A stretch of 64,000 nucleotides of DNA from Parasphingorhabdus cellanae (GTDB lineage: Bacteria > Pseudomonadota > Alphaproteobacteria > Sphingomonadales > Sphingomonadaceae), in assembly GCF_017498565.1 (NCBI RefSeq), contig NZ_CP071794.1, positions 992,001 through 1,056,000 of the forward strand, in the 5' to 3' direction. Each line of letters opens with the position of its first letter. Position 1 is the first letter of the stretch. Both the position numbers and the translations under genes were made by a program. The notes under the pieces are model-generated. The model searched no databases and had not been told where the DNA came from. It saw nothing but the letters and a program-made list of their open reading frames with translations. This document shows positions 1 through 8,860 of this stretch, piece after piece.

Positions 1-96
1 CGGATTGTCCCCATAGACGGTAGCGCGGTCCATATCGCCTTCGGCCAAGCGCACAACTTCGCCGGATTTCAGGTCAATGGCAGGAAAGACGATCAT
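1..96 (-). CDS. hisA: HisA, phosphoribosylformimino-AICAR ribotide isomerase (partial, N-terminus only)
   Basis: Only the first 32 codons are inside the window; the gene continues past base 1. The visible start reads [20 protein letters not shown], the classic HisA N-terminus, which holds the catalytic Asp in the AIDL motif of the TIM barrel. HisA performs the Amadori rearrangement of ProFAR in histidine synthesis. The ATG overlaps the stop of hisH by 4 bases (ATGA), so the two are translationally coupled in a hisB-hisH-hisA order. Identification is firm despite truncation. Confidence 0.93.
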   Translation of the reverse strand, partial: MIVFPAIDLKSGEVVRLAEGDMDRATVYGDNP

Positions 97-713
97 GGTT
101 TCCACTCCAAAAAACGTTTCAGGAAAGCCAGCCCATAGGCTTGACTTTTCTCGGGATGAAATTGCACGCCGACAATATTGTCGCGGCCAACAGCCGATAC
201 CAGTTCCATGCCGTGATAGGTGGTGGCAAAAATATCGTCTACATTTGCCGCATCGAAATGATAGCCGTGAAGATAATAAGCCTCACCCGCTTCCAACAGA
301 TCATGGCCCGCTGTCGGGGTCACATCATTCCAGCCCATATGCGGGATTTTAATATCCGCGGAAGGCGCTTCGATCGCGTGCACGGTGCCGCTGATCCAGC
401 CAAGCCCCTGATGTTCGCCAAATTCTATGCCTTTGTCGGCGAGCAATTGCATGCCGACACAGATGCCCAGAAAAGGCGCGCGCTCTTGCCGGACCCGCTG
501 TTCCAGCGCCGCAATCATGCCGTCAATCCCGGCCAGGGCATCACGGCACGCGCCAAAAGCGCCAACACCCGGCAGGACAATACGATCCGCCGCTGCGACT
601 AAATCCGGATCAGCGGTCACGACCACGCCGGATGCGCCAGTTGCTATCAACGCATTGTGCACGCTGTGAAGGTTACCGGCGCCGAAATCGATAAGAGCTA
701 TTTTTTCAGGCAT
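93..713 (-). CDS. hisH: HisH, glutamine amidotransferase subunit of imidazole glycerol phosphate synthase
   Basis: This 206-residue class I glutamine amidotransferase supplies ammonia to HisF for making imidazole glycerol phosphate and AICAR. The N-terminus ([14 protein letters not shown]) is characteristic. The nucleophile Cys lies in GICVGMQLL (about residue 85), and the His/Glu pair of the triad lies in FHPEKS near the C-terminus. Length is normal for the family. It sits between hisB (94 bp upstream, with a palindromic repeat in the gap) and hisA (4-base overlap). hisF is not in the window and probably follows hisA. Confidence 0.97.
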   Translation of the reverse strand: MPEKIALIDFGAGNLHSVHNALIATGASGVVVTADPDLVAAADRIVLPGVGAFGACRDALAGIDGMIAALEQRVRQERAPFLGICVGMQLLADKGIEFGEHQGLGWISGTVHAIEAPSADIKIPHMGWNDVTPTAGHDLLEAGEAYYLHGYHFDAANVDDIFATTYHGMELVSAVGRDNIVGVQFHPEKSQAYGLAFLKRFLEWKP

Positions 714-724
714 CCCAGAAACGC

Positions 725-800
725 GTCATCCCAGCGAAAGCTGGGATCTCCTTGAGGTGACACACAGGCTGTCTGAGATTCCAGCTTTCGCTGGAATGAC
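725..800. repeat. Palindromic intergenic element, subfamily A, copy 1
   Basis: A 76-bp near-perfect inverted repeat begins GTCATCCCAGCGAAAGCTGG and ends with its complement (CCAGCTTTCGCTGGAATGAC). It fills the hisB-hisH gap. Each half is itself a small hairpin (CCAGC-gaaa-GCTGG). A second copy lies at 2023-2097. The element resembles a REP/MITE-type non-autonomous repeat; no transposase is nearby. Confidence 0.85.
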
Positions 801-807
801 GATGACA

Positions 808-1401
808 TTATCCACCAAGCTGCCCTTTGGTCGAAGGAATCGCATCTCCTTTGCGCGGGTCACGCTCCACCGCTTGCCGCATCGCGCGGGCAAAGCCTTT
901 GAAGATGCTCTCGGCAATATGGTGGTTATTCTCACCATAAAGCAGCTCGATATGCAGCGTGATGCCAGCGGCATCGGCGACGCTATGGAACCAGTGCTTG
1001 AACAGCTCCGTGTCCATCTCACCCAGCCGTTCCTGGGTAAAGCCAGCCTTCCAGACCAGCCACGGCCGCCCGGAAATATCCAACGCAACGCGGCTCAATG
1101 TCTCGTCCATCGGGGAATAGGTGCTGCCATAGCGCACGATCCCGGCCTTGTCGCCCAGCGCCTGACCAATCGCCTGCCCGACCGCAATGGCACTATCTTC
1201 GGTCGTGTGATGCTGATCGACATGCAGATCACCCTTGACCCGCAGCGTCAGGTCAATCAGCGAGTGGCGCGAAAATTGCTCGATCATATGGTCGAGAAAG
1301 CCAATGCCGGTCGACACGTCATATTGCCCGGTTCCGTCCAGATTCAACTCGACGAAAATCTCGGTTTCCTTGGTGTTTCGCTCTATGGTCGCTGTTCTCA
1401 T
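808..1401 (-). CDS. hisB: HisB, imidazoleglycerol-phosphate dehydratase (monofunctional)
   Basis: At 197 residues this is the monofunctional dehydratase, without the phosphatase domain of the enterobacterial fusion. It converts imidazole glycerol phosphate to imidazole acetol phosphate using manganese. The metal-binding signatures are visible: [14 protein letters not shown] near residue 35, [20 protein letters not shown] near residue 60, and [17 protein letters not shown] near residue 160. It is first in the minus-strand his operon and divergent from sspB, with 126 bp between the two starts. Confidence 0.97.
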   Translation of the reverse strand: MRTATIERNTKETEIFVELNLDGTGQYDVSTGIGFLDHMIEQFSRHSLIDLTLRVKGDLHVDQHHTTEDSAIAVGQAIGQALGDKAGIVRYGSTYSPMDETLSRVALDISGRPWLVWKAGFTQERLGEMDTELFKHWFHSVADAAGITLHIELLYGENNHHIAESIFKGFARAMRQAVERDPRKGDAIPSTKGQLGG

Positions 1402-1527
1402 ACGGGTTGCCTATAAAGGCTGGATTTGATCAGGCAAGAATTTCGCTGCAAAATCAGAAATATCACAGTTGCGGAAAATTATGCAAATGCCCTTGACCCT
1501 GCCCCCGGTTCGCGCCACCACGTAGCT

Positions 1528-2013
1528 ATGAACGACAGTGCCCCCGATAGCCTGATTCCTTATGATGAAATAGTGCAGGAAGCGCTGCGCGCTGTGGTCG
1601 GCCGGGTGTTGGGCGAAGTGGAGGCCAATGGCCTGCCCGGCGATCATCATTTCTACATCACGTTCAAGACCCGTGCACCGGGTGTCGATATACCCGATCA
1701 TCTGATCGCGAAATTCCCGGATGAAATGACCATCGTGCTGCAAAATCGCTATTGGGATCTGTCGGTTAGCGAGGATCGGTTCGAGGTCGGATTAAGCTTT
1801 AATCAGATCAGTTCGATGCTGCATATTCCATTTGCTGCGATCACCTCCTTTGTTGATCCGGCGGTTGATTTTGCCCTGCAATTCCAGGTGGATGAGGTCG
1901 AAGGCGATCTCGACAGCCATGAACCGGCGCAAAATGACGGCGATCAAGAAGCAGTTGAGACAGTCGATGATGGCTCCAACGTTGTAACGGTGGACTTCGG
2001 CAAGAAAAAATAG
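1528..2013 (+). CDS. sspB: SspB-like ClpXP specificity adaptor (alphaproteobacterial type)
   Basis: SspB tethers ssrA-tagged and other substrates to ClpXP. This 161-residue protein has the alphaproteobacterial SspB core: LIPYDEIVQEALR at the start, FYITFKTRAPGV, LIAKFPDEMTIVLQ, a YWDLSV segment and LSFNQISSMLHIPFAAITSF. An acidic tail follows and ends in a short hydrophobic/basic stretch (VVTVDFGKKK) that probably serves as the ClpX-binding tail. I start at the ATG at 1528 because homology begins there; an in-frame extension back to 1426 has no family character. Confidence 0.9.
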   Translation: MNDSAPDSLIPYDEIVQEALRAVVGRVLGEVEANGLPGDHHFYITFKTRAPGVDIPDHLIAKFPDEMTIVLQNRYWDLSVSEDRFEVGLSFNQISSMLHIPFAAITSFVDPAVDFALQFQVDEVEGDLDSHEPAQNDGDQEAVETVDDGSNVVTVDFGKKK

Positions 2014-2022
2014 AAACAATGC

Positions 2023-2097
2023 GTCATTCCAGCGAAGGCTGGAATCTCCCTAGGTATTGCGCACCCTCGATGAGATCCCAGCTCCCGCTGGGATGAC
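2023..2097. repeat. Palindromic intergenic element, subfamily A, copy 2
   Basis: A 75-bp inverted repeat with the same ends as the copy at 725-800 (GTCATTCCAGCG ... GCTGGGATGAC). It lies between sspB and fumC and ends about 11 bp before the fumC start, so it could form a hairpin at the end of the sspB message or the front of the fumC message. Confidence 0.85.
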
Positions 2098-2108
2098 GAC
2101 AGACGAGA

Positions 2109-3497
2109 ATGATGACCAACACCCGCACAGAAACCGATAGCATTGGCCCAATAGAAGTCCCTGAGGACGCCTATTGGGGCGCGCAGACACAGCGCAGTGT
2201 CGAGAACTTCCCCTTCCCCCGCCATGAGCGCATGCCGATCCGGCTGATCCATGCCTTGGCGACCGTGAAACAGGCGGCGGCACGGGTAAATGGTATTCAT
2301 GGACTCGACCCCGAAATTGCCGGCGCAATCGCAAAAGCGGCTGAAGAAGTCCGCTCCGGGGCCTTTGATACGCAATTTCCGCTCACTATTTGGCAGACCG
2401 GATCCGGCACCCAGACGAATATGAATGTCAATGAAGTGATCGCGGGCATCGCCAACGAAAGTCTGACCGGCACCCGCGGCGGCAAGGATCCCGTCCATCC
2501 CAATGACCATGTCAATCGCGGCCAGTCGTCCAATGACAGTTTCCCCACCGCCATGCATGTTGCCGCCGCGCGAGCATTGGAAGTGGAGCTGTTTCCCGCA
2601 CTGGAGCAATTGCATGATGCACTGGCGGAAAAAGCGCAGGACTGGAAAGCCATTGTCAAAATTGGTCGAACCCATTTGCAGGACGCGACCCCGCTAACGC
2701 TGGGTCAGGAATTTTCCGGCTATACCGCGCAGCTCGTCGCCGCGCGCGACAGGATCGAAGCCCTTCTGCCGCGCCTTTATCAACTGGCGCAGGGCGGGAC
2801 AGCGGTAGGGACTGGCCTCAACGCACCGGAGAATTTCGGGGAGCATATCGCCCGTGAAATTGCCAAAATTACCGGATTAAACTTCACTTCAGCGCCCAAT
2901 AAATTTGCCGAAATCGCTGCGCATGACACCATGGTAGAGCTATCCGGCGCATTGAACACGCTTGCCGTTTCGCTGACCAAAATTGCCAATGATATCCGTT
3001 TGCTCGGCTCCGGCCCGCGGTCCGGGCTTGGGGAACTCAGCCTGCCCGCCAATGAGCCGGGCAGCTCAATCATGCCCGGCAAAGTCAATCCCACCCAATG
3101 CGAGATGCTGACCATGGTCGCAGCCCAGATGATTGGCAACCATCAAGCAGTCACGGTGGGCGGGATACAGGGGCATCTGGAGCTCAATGTCTTCAAACCG
3201 ATGATCGGTGCCAACCTCCTTCGCACCATCGAAATTGCATCCATCGGCATGTCGAGCTTTGCCACGCGCTGTGTCGACGGGCTGGAGGTGAATGAGACGC
3301 GCATTGCCGAACTGGTCGACAACTCATTGATGCTCGTCACCGCGCTCGCGCCAGTCATTGGCTATGACAAGGCAGCAAAAATAGCCAAATATGCTCATGA
3401 AAATGGTCTCAGCTTACGCGCGGCGGCGCTTGCTCTTGGTTTGGTTGACGAGAAAACCTATGATGCACATGTCAAGCCGCAGGATATGACAAGTTAA
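2109..3497 (+). CDS. fumC: Fumarate hydratase, class II (FumC)
   Basis: A 462-residue class II fumarase that interconverts fumarate and malate in the TCA cycle without an iron-sulfur cluster. The superfamily signature [16 protein letters not shown] is near residue 320 and carries the mobile-loop catalytic Ser. Other conserved blocks are [16 protein letters not shown] (about residue 98), [21 protein letters not shown] (about 130) and [20 protein letters not shown] (about 190, with the catalytic His). The start is either the ATG at 2109 or the next codon (ATGATG). Transcription probably begins downstream of the palindromic element in front of it. Confidence 0.97.
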   Translation: MMTNTRTETDSIGPIEVPEDAYWGAQTQRSVENFPFPRHERMPIRLIHALATVKQAAARVNGIHGLDPEIAGAIAKAAEEVRSGAFDTQFPLTIWQTGSGTQTNMNVNEVIAGIANESLTGTRGGKDPVHPNDHVNRGQSSNDSFPTAMHVAAARALEVELFPALEQLHDALAEKAQDWKAIVKIGRTHLQDATPLTLGQEFSGYTAQLVAARDRIEALLPRLYQLAQGGTAVGTGLNAPENFGEHIAREIAKITGLNFTSAPNKFAEIAAHDTMVELSGALNTLAVSLTKIANDIRLLGSGPRSGLGELSLPANEPGSSIMPGKVNPTQCEMLTMVAAQMIGNHQAVTVGGIQGHLELNVFKPMIGANLLRTIEIASIGMSSFATRCVDGLEVNETRIAELVDNSLMLVTALAPVIGYDKAAKIAKYAHENGLSLRAAALALGLVDEKTYDAHVKPQDMTS

Positions 3498-3587
3498 CTG
3501 CAACCTTTCCGTGACTTATGTGTAATCTGTGTTAGTCTGGGCAGCAGTCTAGCGGGCGGGAAATATCGACAGAACTTATGGGGATAT

Positions 3588-4502
3588 ATGGCTAATAATA
3601 GTGCAGCAGCAGAAGTTACCGAGGAATTTGCAGAAAAAACCCAAGGATCGATAGAAATCCTGATGGGGCAGTTGGCCGCGATGTGGGAAGGGCTAATCGC
3701 CTTGGTGCCCAGCATGTTGATCGCTCTTGTGGTGCTTCTCATTACATGGATTATTGCGCGTTTCGCTGTAAAAATTGCGGACCGGATAACCGGAAAAACC
3801 GACATGCGGCCGTCGCTGCGACAATTGGTCGAAACGGTTGTGCGCATTGCCATTTGGGTGATCGGCCTGATGATCGCCCTCACCATCCTGCTGCCGGGCT
3901 TGACCCCGGCCAGCCTGATCGCCGGCCTTGGTTTCGGCGCGGTTGCGATTGGTTTTGCTTTTCAGGACATTTTTGAAAATTTCATGGCCGGCATTCTTAT
4001 CATGCTGCGCGAGAAGATGCGCATTGGTGATTATATCGAGTGCGAAGGCGTAGAAGGCAGAGTGGAATTTATCGCTCTGCGCGAGACCCATATTCGCAAG
4101 CTGGATAAGGAACTGACGATTGTTCCCAATGCTATCCTATTCAAAAATCCGGTAAAAATTCTCACAGATGTTGAGAAACGGCGGCATGAGGTGGTTGCCG
4201 GGGTTTCCTATGATACGGATCTCGAACAGGCACGCGACGTAATCTTCAAAGCTGTTGAGAGCGCAGATCATGTGGATAAGGACGAACCAATTGACGTTTT
4301 TGCACGTGAATTTAATTCCAGCTCCGTCGATTTTACCGTCCGCTGGTGGTCTGGATCACAACCGCGCGATATGCATGAAAGCCGGGACACGGTAATTCGT
4401 GCCATTAAACGCGCCTTGGACGACGCTGGTATAGAAATCCCGTTCCCTTATGTTACCCACACATTCAAGGAACCCGTGCCGTTTGCTGGAGGTGACGAAT
4501 AG
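3588..4502 (+). CDS. Small-conductance mechanosensitive ion channel, MscS family
   Basis: The 304-residue protein has an N-terminal amphipathic segment, about three membrane helices (near residues 35-60, 80-105 and 108-135) and a soluble beta/alpha-beta C-terminal vestibule. The pore-lining helix has the MscS pattern of small residues (ASLIAGLGFGAVAIGFAFQDIFENFMAGI), followed by the typical REKMRIGDYIECEGVEGRVEFI beta domain and TIVPNAILFKNPV. Such channels open when membrane tension rises and release solutes. A small membrane-associated protein follows 3 bp later, probably in the same operon. Confidence 0.93.
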   Translation: MANNSAAAEVTEEFAEKTQGSIEILMGQLAAMWEGLIALVPSMLIALVVLLITWIIARFAVKIADRITGKTDMRPSLRQLVETVVRIAIWVIGLMIALTILLPGLTPASLIAGLGFGAVAIGFAFQDIFENFMAGILIMLREKMRIGDYIECEGVEGRVEFIALRETHIRKLDKELTIVPNAILFKNPVKILTDVEKRRHEVVAGVSYDTDLEQARDVIFKAVESADHVDKDEPIDVFAREFNSSSVDFTVRWWSGSQPRDMHESRDTVIRAIKRALDDAGIEIPFPYVTHTFKEPVPFAGGDE

Positions 4503-4505
4503 CCC

Positions 4506-4772
4506 ATGTCGTTGATCCGCAACATCACCACAGCATTAGTCGGCAATGAAGCGCGCAAGCGCGGGAAGGGCAATGGCCTACTCGGCTTTGGTGTGGGCAT
4601 GTTAGCGGCCCGTATTGCCACCCGCTCGCTGCCCGGCGCATTGCTTGTCGGCGGCGCGATGGTGGCGAAAGCGCTATATGACAAATCCAAGGAAGAAGAA
4701 CAGCTTCCTGCAGCAGATCAGGTTATCGATATTGAAGGCACGCCCGCGCCAACGGAAAATGCTGAAAACTAG
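4506..4772 (+). CDS. Small hypothetical protein with a glycine-rich hydrophobic core
   Basis: I do not recognise a named family for this 88-residue protein. It has a basic start (ITTALVGNEARKRGKGNG), a hydrophobic Gly/Ala-rich stretch about residues 24-58 (GLLGFGVGMLAARIAT and ALLVGGAMVAKALY), and an acidic tail. The core could be one or two short membrane helices. It begins 3 bp after the mscS-type gene and is probably cotranscribed. A hairpin at 4771-4795 marks the end of the unit. Confidence 0.7.
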   Translation: MSLIRNITTALVGNEARKRGKGNGLLGFGVGMLAARIATRSLPGALLVGGAMVAKALYDKSKEEEQLPAADQVIDIEGTPAPTENAEN

Positions 4773-4795
4773 ACCAACAAACTACCGGTTGGTCT
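4771..4795. terminator. Hairpin between convergent genes
   Basis: AGACCAAC and GTTGGTCT form an 8-bp stem with a 9-base loop, right at the stop codon of the small plus-strand gene and 5 bp from the end of the minus-strand DUF2585 gene. There is no strong T run, so its role as a terminator in both directions is only likely. Confidence 0.45.
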
Positions 4796-4799
4796 CCGC

Positions 4800-5375
4800 C
4801 TAAACCGCGCCTTGCCACTTCTTGACCGCCTCAATCGGGAAAGTCAGCATCAACACATTCAGGGTCAGATTATCCCGAATGGCGTAGAGCGCGAGCAGCT
4901 CAAAAATCACCGCGACAATCACCGTCCCCATCACGGGCATCCGCCGGGCTGCGAAAAAGCCAAGTGTCATCCAGCCAATGTCTGCCATTGAATTGATGAT
5001 ACTATCCCCGGCATAGCCAAATGCAAAAGTTGCCTCACGATAGCGATTGATAATGATTGGCGAGTTTTCGAGAATTTCCCAAAACCCTTCGATAAATACG
5101 GCCAAGCATAAAGACAGCCCAAGGCGTGCCGCCTCTGGCTTTTTACGGAATAACCAATAGCCGAGGCCATAAAACAGAAAGCCGTGAATGATATGGCTGA
5201 ACGTATACCAGTCGGAAAGATGCTGGCTATTTTCCGCCGACTGCACTGCACCGTGCCAAAGTTTGACGTTGCCGCACTCACAAATGGGCGGCCTGTCCAT
5301 GCCGAACAATATTGCAAGCGCGAGTATCGCCAAACCGGCCGCAGCCAGCACATAATTGCGTGATAAGATCGTCAT
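4800..5375 (-). CDS. UPF0314/DUF2585 integral membrane protein
   Basis: A 191-residue membrane protein of a family common in Alphaproteobacteria, function unknown. Visible features: an N-terminal helix (residues about 8-24), the [14 protein letters not shown] cysteine motif, [16 protein letters not shown] (His residues in a helix, a family hallmark), [25 protein letters not shown] and a [20 protein letters not shown] segment. The pattern of conserved His, Glu and Asp in membrane helices suggests an enzyme or metal site, but that is inference. I start at the ATG at 5375; an extension to 5459 lacks family character. Confidence 0.82.
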   Translation of the reverse strand: MTILSRNYVLAAAGLAILALAILFGMDRPPICECGNVKLWHGAVQSAENSQHLSDWYTFSHIIHGFLFYGLGYWLFRKKPEAARLGLSLCLAVFIEGFWEILENSPIIINRYREATFAFGYAGDSIINSMADIGWMTLGFFAARRMPVMGTVIVAVIFELLALYAIRDNLTLNVLMLTFPIEAVKKWQGAV

Positions 5376-5495
5376 ATGCCCCCCAATTGAAGCTGCAACA
5401 CAGCAGCATTGAAGGAGGATTACAACATCAATGACTGGCCGCAACATGCCAGGCAACAATGCACAGCAGCTGTCGCTCTATGTTTCAAACAGTTA

Positions 5496-5672
5496 TCATT
5501 CTTCAGCGGACTCCTGTGTGGGGCCCTCTTCCCGTTCTGGAACATAGGGTTCCGAGGATGAGTCAATATCTTCATCTTCAACCGTATCGACACAAGCGTT
5601 TAACGGAATCAGCGCCATACTGGCCAAAACTGTCAAAGACGGTTTTACGAACTTACGTACACTATTCATGGG
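5496..5672 (-). CDS. Small putative lipoprotein, 58 residues
   Basis: The predicted product starts MNSVRKFVKPSLTVLASMALIPLNAC, a signal peptide ending in an LNAC lipobox, followed by a short very acidic tail (VEDEDIDSSSEPYVPEREEG). Lipidation and envelope anchoring are inferred from this. The start at 5672 is chosen because AGGAAG lies about 9 bases upstream and the signal peptide begins there; the reading frame is open further upstream (to 5948) but that part looks random. No family recognised. Confidence 0.55.
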   Translation of the reverse strand, partial: PMNSVRKFVKPSLTVLASMALIPLNACVDTVEDEDIDSSSEPYVPEREEGPTQESAEE

Positions 5673-5950
5673 GGAGCACTTCCTTCTATCGGTATGCCCC
5701 ACTGGAATGCTGTTGCCTACAGATCGAGACTGGGATTCCGAAGGATTTGCGCTGCAACGAGCCTCTGGCACGGTTGTTGTCTTTGGTGAGGGAAAGGCAG
5801 GAGGATTTATTTCTAACGGCTGCGCTAACATAGGATTGGCTGTTGACGCTGACCGCCGATGGATGACGCAAGCGATACGAAAACTTCGTCTCAGACCGTG
5901 TATCAAGGCTATCTGGGACGGGGAAAATCCCGAAAAAATGCCGAGCAATC

Positions 5951-6292
5951 TTAGCTTAACGTGACAAGATTTGTTGCCAGGATCATTTGAACTTTCGATC
6001 TGGCCTGCCGTGTCAATCGATAAGACACTTCTTTGCTCCCCAATACCGGAATACCTTGTTTAAGCATATCTCGTTTGACGAGTTGATTGATTATCCGCCG
6101 CGCGATCCGGGGATTATCGCCGCATTGCATCATTTGTTGGTGGGATATCTGGGTACCGTTGGCCTGATGCACAAACATCTGCAACAATAATATCCACGAA
6201 TATTCCCCCAATGCCATAATCTCCGGTCCGAGAATATCGTTCCGAGCTTCGAACATGTGTAATATATCAAGAGCGAAATTTGTTTCGCGCAT
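5951..6292 (-). CDS. Small winged-helix, MarR-like transcriptional regulator
   Basis: A 113-residue protein with the layout of a compact winged-helix DNA-binding domain: helices around LGEYSWILLLQMFVHQ, a helix-turn-helix like ISHQQMMQCGDNPRIARRIINQLVKRDML, and a wing GSKEVSYRLTRQARSKVQMI. The YRLTRQAR part is typical of MarR/PadR-type wings. The start at 6292 is supported by AGGAAG 7 bases upstream. Nothing nearby reveals its target; the HD-GYP gene is divergent, 207 bp away. Confidence 0.65.
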   Translation of the reverse strand: MRETNFALDILHMFEARNDILGPEIMALGEYSWILLLQMFVHQANGTQISHQQMMQCGDNPRIARRIINQLVKRDMLKQGIPVLGSKEVSYRLTRQARSKVQMILATNLVTLS

Positions 6293-6499
6293 AGTTCGCT
6301 TCCTGTAGCTCAAAGAAGAGAAACGAAGCTATGTCTGCTTCATGCTTTGAGAACCCAATATGTAACCTATTGTTATTATTGTTCATTAATAATGATATTA
6401 CGTTGATCGCGCGACCTGTCCCTTTGGCCGTAGGCACGAATTGAACCGGCGATTGTCCACGCATGTTTTTGTTCGATTTTACCTTAATAATGTAAAAGC

Positions 6500-7927
6500 G
6501 TGACCGTTACAGACATAATGTTCCAGACTTTTGATCAAAGTAACACTGACACCAGCCCGGCCACGACGATCAAGCTGGGTGAAGTTTTAAGTGCCTTTAG
6601 CTATGCGCTTGATCTTACCCAAGGGCAGCCTCAAGGGCACTGCATAAGAGCTTGTTGGATAGGCACCAAGATCGGTTCAGCAATCAATCTCAGGGAAGAA
6701 GACCAGAGAGAATTATATTTCACGGTGTTGCTCAAAGACCTTGGATGCAGCAGCAATGCCGCCCGCATATGTGAACTATATCTTGCTGACGATTTGGCGG
6801 TTAAGCGAGACTATAAGCTGATCGATGGCAAAACAAAAAATGTGCTGCAGTTCGTGTTGTCCCGTACGGCCGCAGATCTACCCATCTCCCAGCGCATCAG
6901 CGCCCTTGCCAATGTCATCGTAAATGGGGCTAAACTGGAAACAGACATAATCGCGACCCGGTGCATACGCGGCGCCGATATTGCTCGTAAATTGCGCTTC
7001 AGCGAAGACGTTGCAGAAGGCATTGCCGGACTGGACGAACATTGGAATGGTTCGGGAAAACCAGCGATGCTTAAAGGCGAGCAGATCCCGTTATTCTCCA
7101 GAATAGCGCTGATTGCGCAAGTCGCTGATATATTCTGCATGGCCAATGGTCCCGATGCCGCGAGAGAGGAAATCGAAAAACGTAAAGGTACGTGGTTTGA
7201 TCCGGACATTGCGAATGTGTTTCTTGACCTGGCGGCTGATGAGACGTTTTGGACAGAATTGCAGTCTCCCGATATCGAGACCAAAGTAATGGCTTTGGAG
7301 CCAGCCAAATCTGAAATCCCGGTAACGGAAGCCTATCTTGACGATATCGCTATAGCTTTTGGCCAAGTCATTGATGCAAAAAGCCCCTATACCGCCGGCC
7401 ATAGCGAGCGGGTTGGCAAATATGCCACGGGCATCGCATTACGCCTGGGATATAATAATGGCCATATCAGAAAGCTCAGACGAGCCGCTATTCTGCACGA
7501 TATAGGAAAACTGGGTGTAAGTAATCTCATTCTGGATAAACCTGCCAAGCTATCAGATGACGAGTGGGACGTCATGCGTGGTCACTCACAGCATACAGCT
7601 GAAATCCTGGGCCGTATTGCAGTGTTCAAGGAAATGGCCAAAATTGCCGGCGCACATCATGAACGATTGGACGGAACAGGATATCCGAACAATTTATCAG
7701 CGGATGATATCTGCATGGATACCCGCATCATTACTATCGCGGACTTCTATGATGCGCTGACATCTGATCGCCCTTACAGACCCGCGATGTCCCGAGATGA
7801 AGCGATGGATATTATCCGATCAGAACGCGGCAAAGCGATTGATGAAACCTGTTTTGATGCGCTGGTGTCAATGGTCACCAAAACCGTTCCCAAACTTCCT
7901 GCTGGAATGGCCAAAAGCAAAAATTGA
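6500..7927 (+). CDS. Tandem HD-GYP protein, probable cyclic-di-GMP phosphodiesterase
   Basis: The C-terminal half (about residues 280-460) is a complete HD-GYP domain: HD dyad at about residue 333 in AAILHDIGKLG, HSQHTAEIL, the HHERLDGTGYP motif near 385 and DFYDALTSDRPYRPAMS. HD-GYP domains hydrolyse cyclic-di-GMP. The N-terminal half (about 20-250) is a second, degenerate copy: LLKDLGCSS replaces the HD motif and LDEHWNGSGKP replaces HHE-GYP. It probably lost catalysis and has a sensory or dimerising role. The start is GTG at 6500 (an ATG at 6518 is an alternative); no clear ribosome site is seen for either. A PilZ protein follows after 104 bp. Confidence 0.88.
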   Translation: MTVTDIMFQTFDQSNTDTSPATTIKLGEVLSAFSYALDLTQGQPQGHCIRACWIGTKIGSAINLREEDQRELYFTVLLKDLGCSSNAARICELYLADDLAVKRDYKLIDGKTKNVLQFVLSRTAADLPISQRISALANVIVNGAKLETDIIATRCIRGADIARKLRFSEDVAEGIAGLDEHWNGSGKPAMLKGEQIPLFSRIALIAQVADIFCMANGPDAAREEIEKRKGTWFDPDIANVFLDLAADETFWTELQSPDIETKVMALEPAKSEIPVTEAYLDDIAIAFGQVIDAKSPYTAGHSERVGKYATGIALRLGYNNGHIRKLRRAAILHDIGKLGVSNLILDKPAKLSDDEWDVMRGHSQHTAEILGRIAVFKEMAKIAGAHHERLDGTGYPNNLSADDICMDTRIITIADFYDALTSDRPYRPAMSRDEAMDIIRSERGKAIDETCFDALVSMVTKTVPKLPAGMAKSKN

Positions 7928-8031
7928 TGGAGGAGGCAGATTTGATACATTGTTCAATGTTGTTGTGGGCAATCAATCCCTGTTTGGAGGATATTTTGCC
8001 GGTCGATCAATTAGAAATGAGGTATGTTTAA

Positions 8032-8709
8032 ATGGCCAGCGAAAGCCAAACGGCGGATCTTGAGGACTTTGGTGCCAGCGAGACGAGAGATATCGGCGAG
8101 GACCGGCGCAAGAGTGATCGCCAGATCACGGTATTTCGCCTGGCAAAAATCCAATCCGGTGTGGCGGAAGGATGGGGCTTCATAAAGAACATCTCAAATG
8201 ATGGCGTGATGATTGAGATACATCCCGGCTTTAAACTGGATGATACGGCAAAAGTTGTACTAACCGATAACTTGGAGCTGGTGGGCAAGGTTCGTTGGCG
8301 CAAAGGCGCGCTGGTTGGCATGCAATTTAGCAGCGGGATCAACGTTTCCGAATTGCTGGCCACTTTGACGGTCCGTAACAAATACCAACCCGCGCGATTA
8401 CCACGCGTCCGCATGACACGACCGGTATTTTTAAGGATCGGATCGACGTTGGCCAGAGGCGAAATTTGCGATATTTCCCCCGCTGGAGCCCGTATCAATA
8501 CCCGTTGTGCCTGCCAGATTGGAAACCGATTGATCCTGTCGGTTCCGGAATTGGGCGAGATAGCGGGTACGGTCCGATGGCAAAAAGGTCCTGAAATTGG
8601 TATTAAATTCCAAGAGCGGGTTTCGGTACCGCAAATAACCGACTGGCTAGGGAATTATTACACCAATGGAACCATAACAAATAACGAAATGAGTGAGACT
8701 GGCGGGTAA
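8032..8709 (+). CDS. Double PilZ-domain protein (cyclic-di-GMP receptor)
   Basis: Two PilZ units are visible in 225 residues. The first (about 25-115) has EDRRKSDRQ and later NISNDGVMIE; the second (about 120-210) has ARLPRVRMTRPV and DISPAGARINT. These are the RxxxR and (D/N)xSxxG motifs that bind cyclic-di-GMP; the second copy is closer to consensus. Each ends in a VRWxKGxxxGxxF strand. GAGGT lies about 8 bases before the ATG. Following directly after a phosphodiesterase gene, it probably senses the same messenger pool. Confidence 0.88.
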   Translation: MASESQTADLEDFGASETRDIGEDRRKSDRQITVFRLAKIQSGVAEGWGFIKNISNDGVMIEIHPGFKLDDTAKVVLTDNLELVGKVRWRKGALVGMQFSSGINVSELLATLTVRNKYQPARLPRVRMTRPVFLRIGSTLARGEICDISPAGARINTRCACQIGNRLILSVPELGEIAGTVRWQKGPEIGIKFQERVSVPQITDWLGNYYTNGTITNNEMSETGG

Positions 8710-8793
8710 TCGGGGACCTGCCCCGCATTGGCTTTTCCGCCCGTCCCCGCCTTGTTCTTCTTGTGCTTCCCGCCATTCTCAGGCGCATTTTAT

Positions 8794-8807
8794 AAACCGC
8801 TTTCCTA
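8794..8807 (+). promoter_or_regulatory. Recurring motif AAACCGCTTTCCTA, copy 1
   Basis: The same 14 bases occur at 8794, 21154 and 24417, each on the plus strand and 50-110 bp upstream of a plus-strand gene (MFS transporter, terminase-like protein, DUF1993 protein). The core GAAA/AAACCGCTTTC is close to a palindrome of LacI-family operator type. Function is unknown. Confidence 0.5.
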
Positions 8808-8860
8808 GTGGACGCCCGGCCTGCTACCACCACGCGTGAATGGGATAGCAGGAGAAGGCT

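Noticed and set aside
5668-5964. Plus-strand 98-codon frame opposite the small lipoprotein gene region
   Set aside because: No ribosome site fitting a start, no recognisable pattern, and it overlaps the leader of the better supported minus-strand lipoprotein.
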